From: Streptomyces sp. NRRL S-337
Lineage (GTDB): Bacteria > Actinomycetota > Actinomycetes > Streptomycetales > Streptomycetaceae
DNA: 40,080 nt
Direction of reading: 5' to 3'
NCBI RefSeq assembly: GCF_000720175.1
Contig: NZ_JOIX01000087.1
Span: 1-40,080, forward strand
Positions within the stretch are counted from its first letter, which is position 1, and each line of letters begins with the position of its first letter. The position numbers and the translations under genes were made by a program. A model generated the notes under the pieces. It saw nothing but the letters and a program-made list of their open reading frames with translations, was not told where the DNA came from and made no database searches. This document shows positions 40,042 to 40,080 of the stretch, piece by piece.

Positions 40042-40080
40042 GGGGTTCGGCGGCTGCTCCCCCCGGGGGCTGTCTCTTAT

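Noticed and set aside
1..40080. CRISPR array or insertion sequence
   Set aside because: No regularly spaced direct repeats with unique spacers, and no transposase frame or DDE/HUH transposase motif apart from the RepSA-like initiator.

Overview
The window is high-GC actinobacterial DNA, almost certainly from a Streptomyces. It has GTG and TTG starts, strong third-position GC, the order ffs - dnaX - ybaB - recR - DUF5063 - ask - asd - sigma factor, and pSAM2-type integrative-element genes. About 11.7 kb of conserved chromosome lies on the right (28.4-40.1 kb). The left 28.3 kb is two integrated mobile elements in tandem. The last 11 bases match the start of the Tn5/Nextera mosaic end, so the right edge looks like a contig end in a draft assembly.

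Element A runs from beyond the left edge to the 53-bp att copy at 11425-11477. It carries a relaxase (cut by the edge), a frameshifted MobC-like accessory gene, a DUF2637 membrane protein, and a DnaB/RepA-like replication ATPase, all on the minus strand. On the plus strand it has an XRE regulator, an excisionase-like protein, and a tyrosine integrase with a one-base frameshift and an unusual C-terminal extension of about 180 residues. A 55-bp leader sequence is repeated in opposite orientations in front of the replication gene and of xis-int, with the XRE gene between them; both downstream genes start with TTG. Between int and the att site lies a three-gene minus-strand cassette (small membrane-associated protein, large NTPase-like protein, SPFH/band-7-like protein) that looks like a conflict or stress system.

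Element B lies between two identical 53-bp copies of the 3' part of a tRNA-Ser(GGA) gene (11425-11477 and 28261-28313) and is about 16.8 kb. Its right half is a pSAM2-type AICE backbone: Pif-like Nudix protein, KorSA-like GntR repressor with palindromic operators, a conserved AICE protein, an FtsK/TraB-like transfer ATPase, four spread-type proteins, a RepSA-like HUH initiator, Xis and Int. Its left half is cargo: a small acidic protein, a pentapeptide-repeat membrane protein, a small membrane-anchored protein, a divergent GntR locus with its own palindromic operators and six tightly overlapping small genes, and a markedly lower-GC gene for a degenerate receiver domain fused to a thioredoxin-reductase-like flavoprotein that lacks the CxxC centre. 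A lipoprotein gene sits between int and the right att copy.

Matching pairs of 12-bp-spaced repeats (consensus AACTGAGACS) flank the att copies and probably are integrase arm sites. Together with two closely similar integrases, this suggests that A and B use one integration specificity and became stacked at one site. Neither att copy carries the 5' half of the tRNA, so no functional tRNA-Ser is present in the window.

The chromosomal part encodes the SRP RNA, DNA polymerase III tau/gamma, recombination proteins YbaB and RecR, the ask-asd pair that feeds lysine, threonine and methionine synthesis, an ECF-type sigma factor with a low-complexity membrane partner, and SURF1. Two unusual points stand out there: a Streptomyces palindromic repeat is read in frame inside asd, and ask has a well-placed internal start for a separate regulatory subunit.
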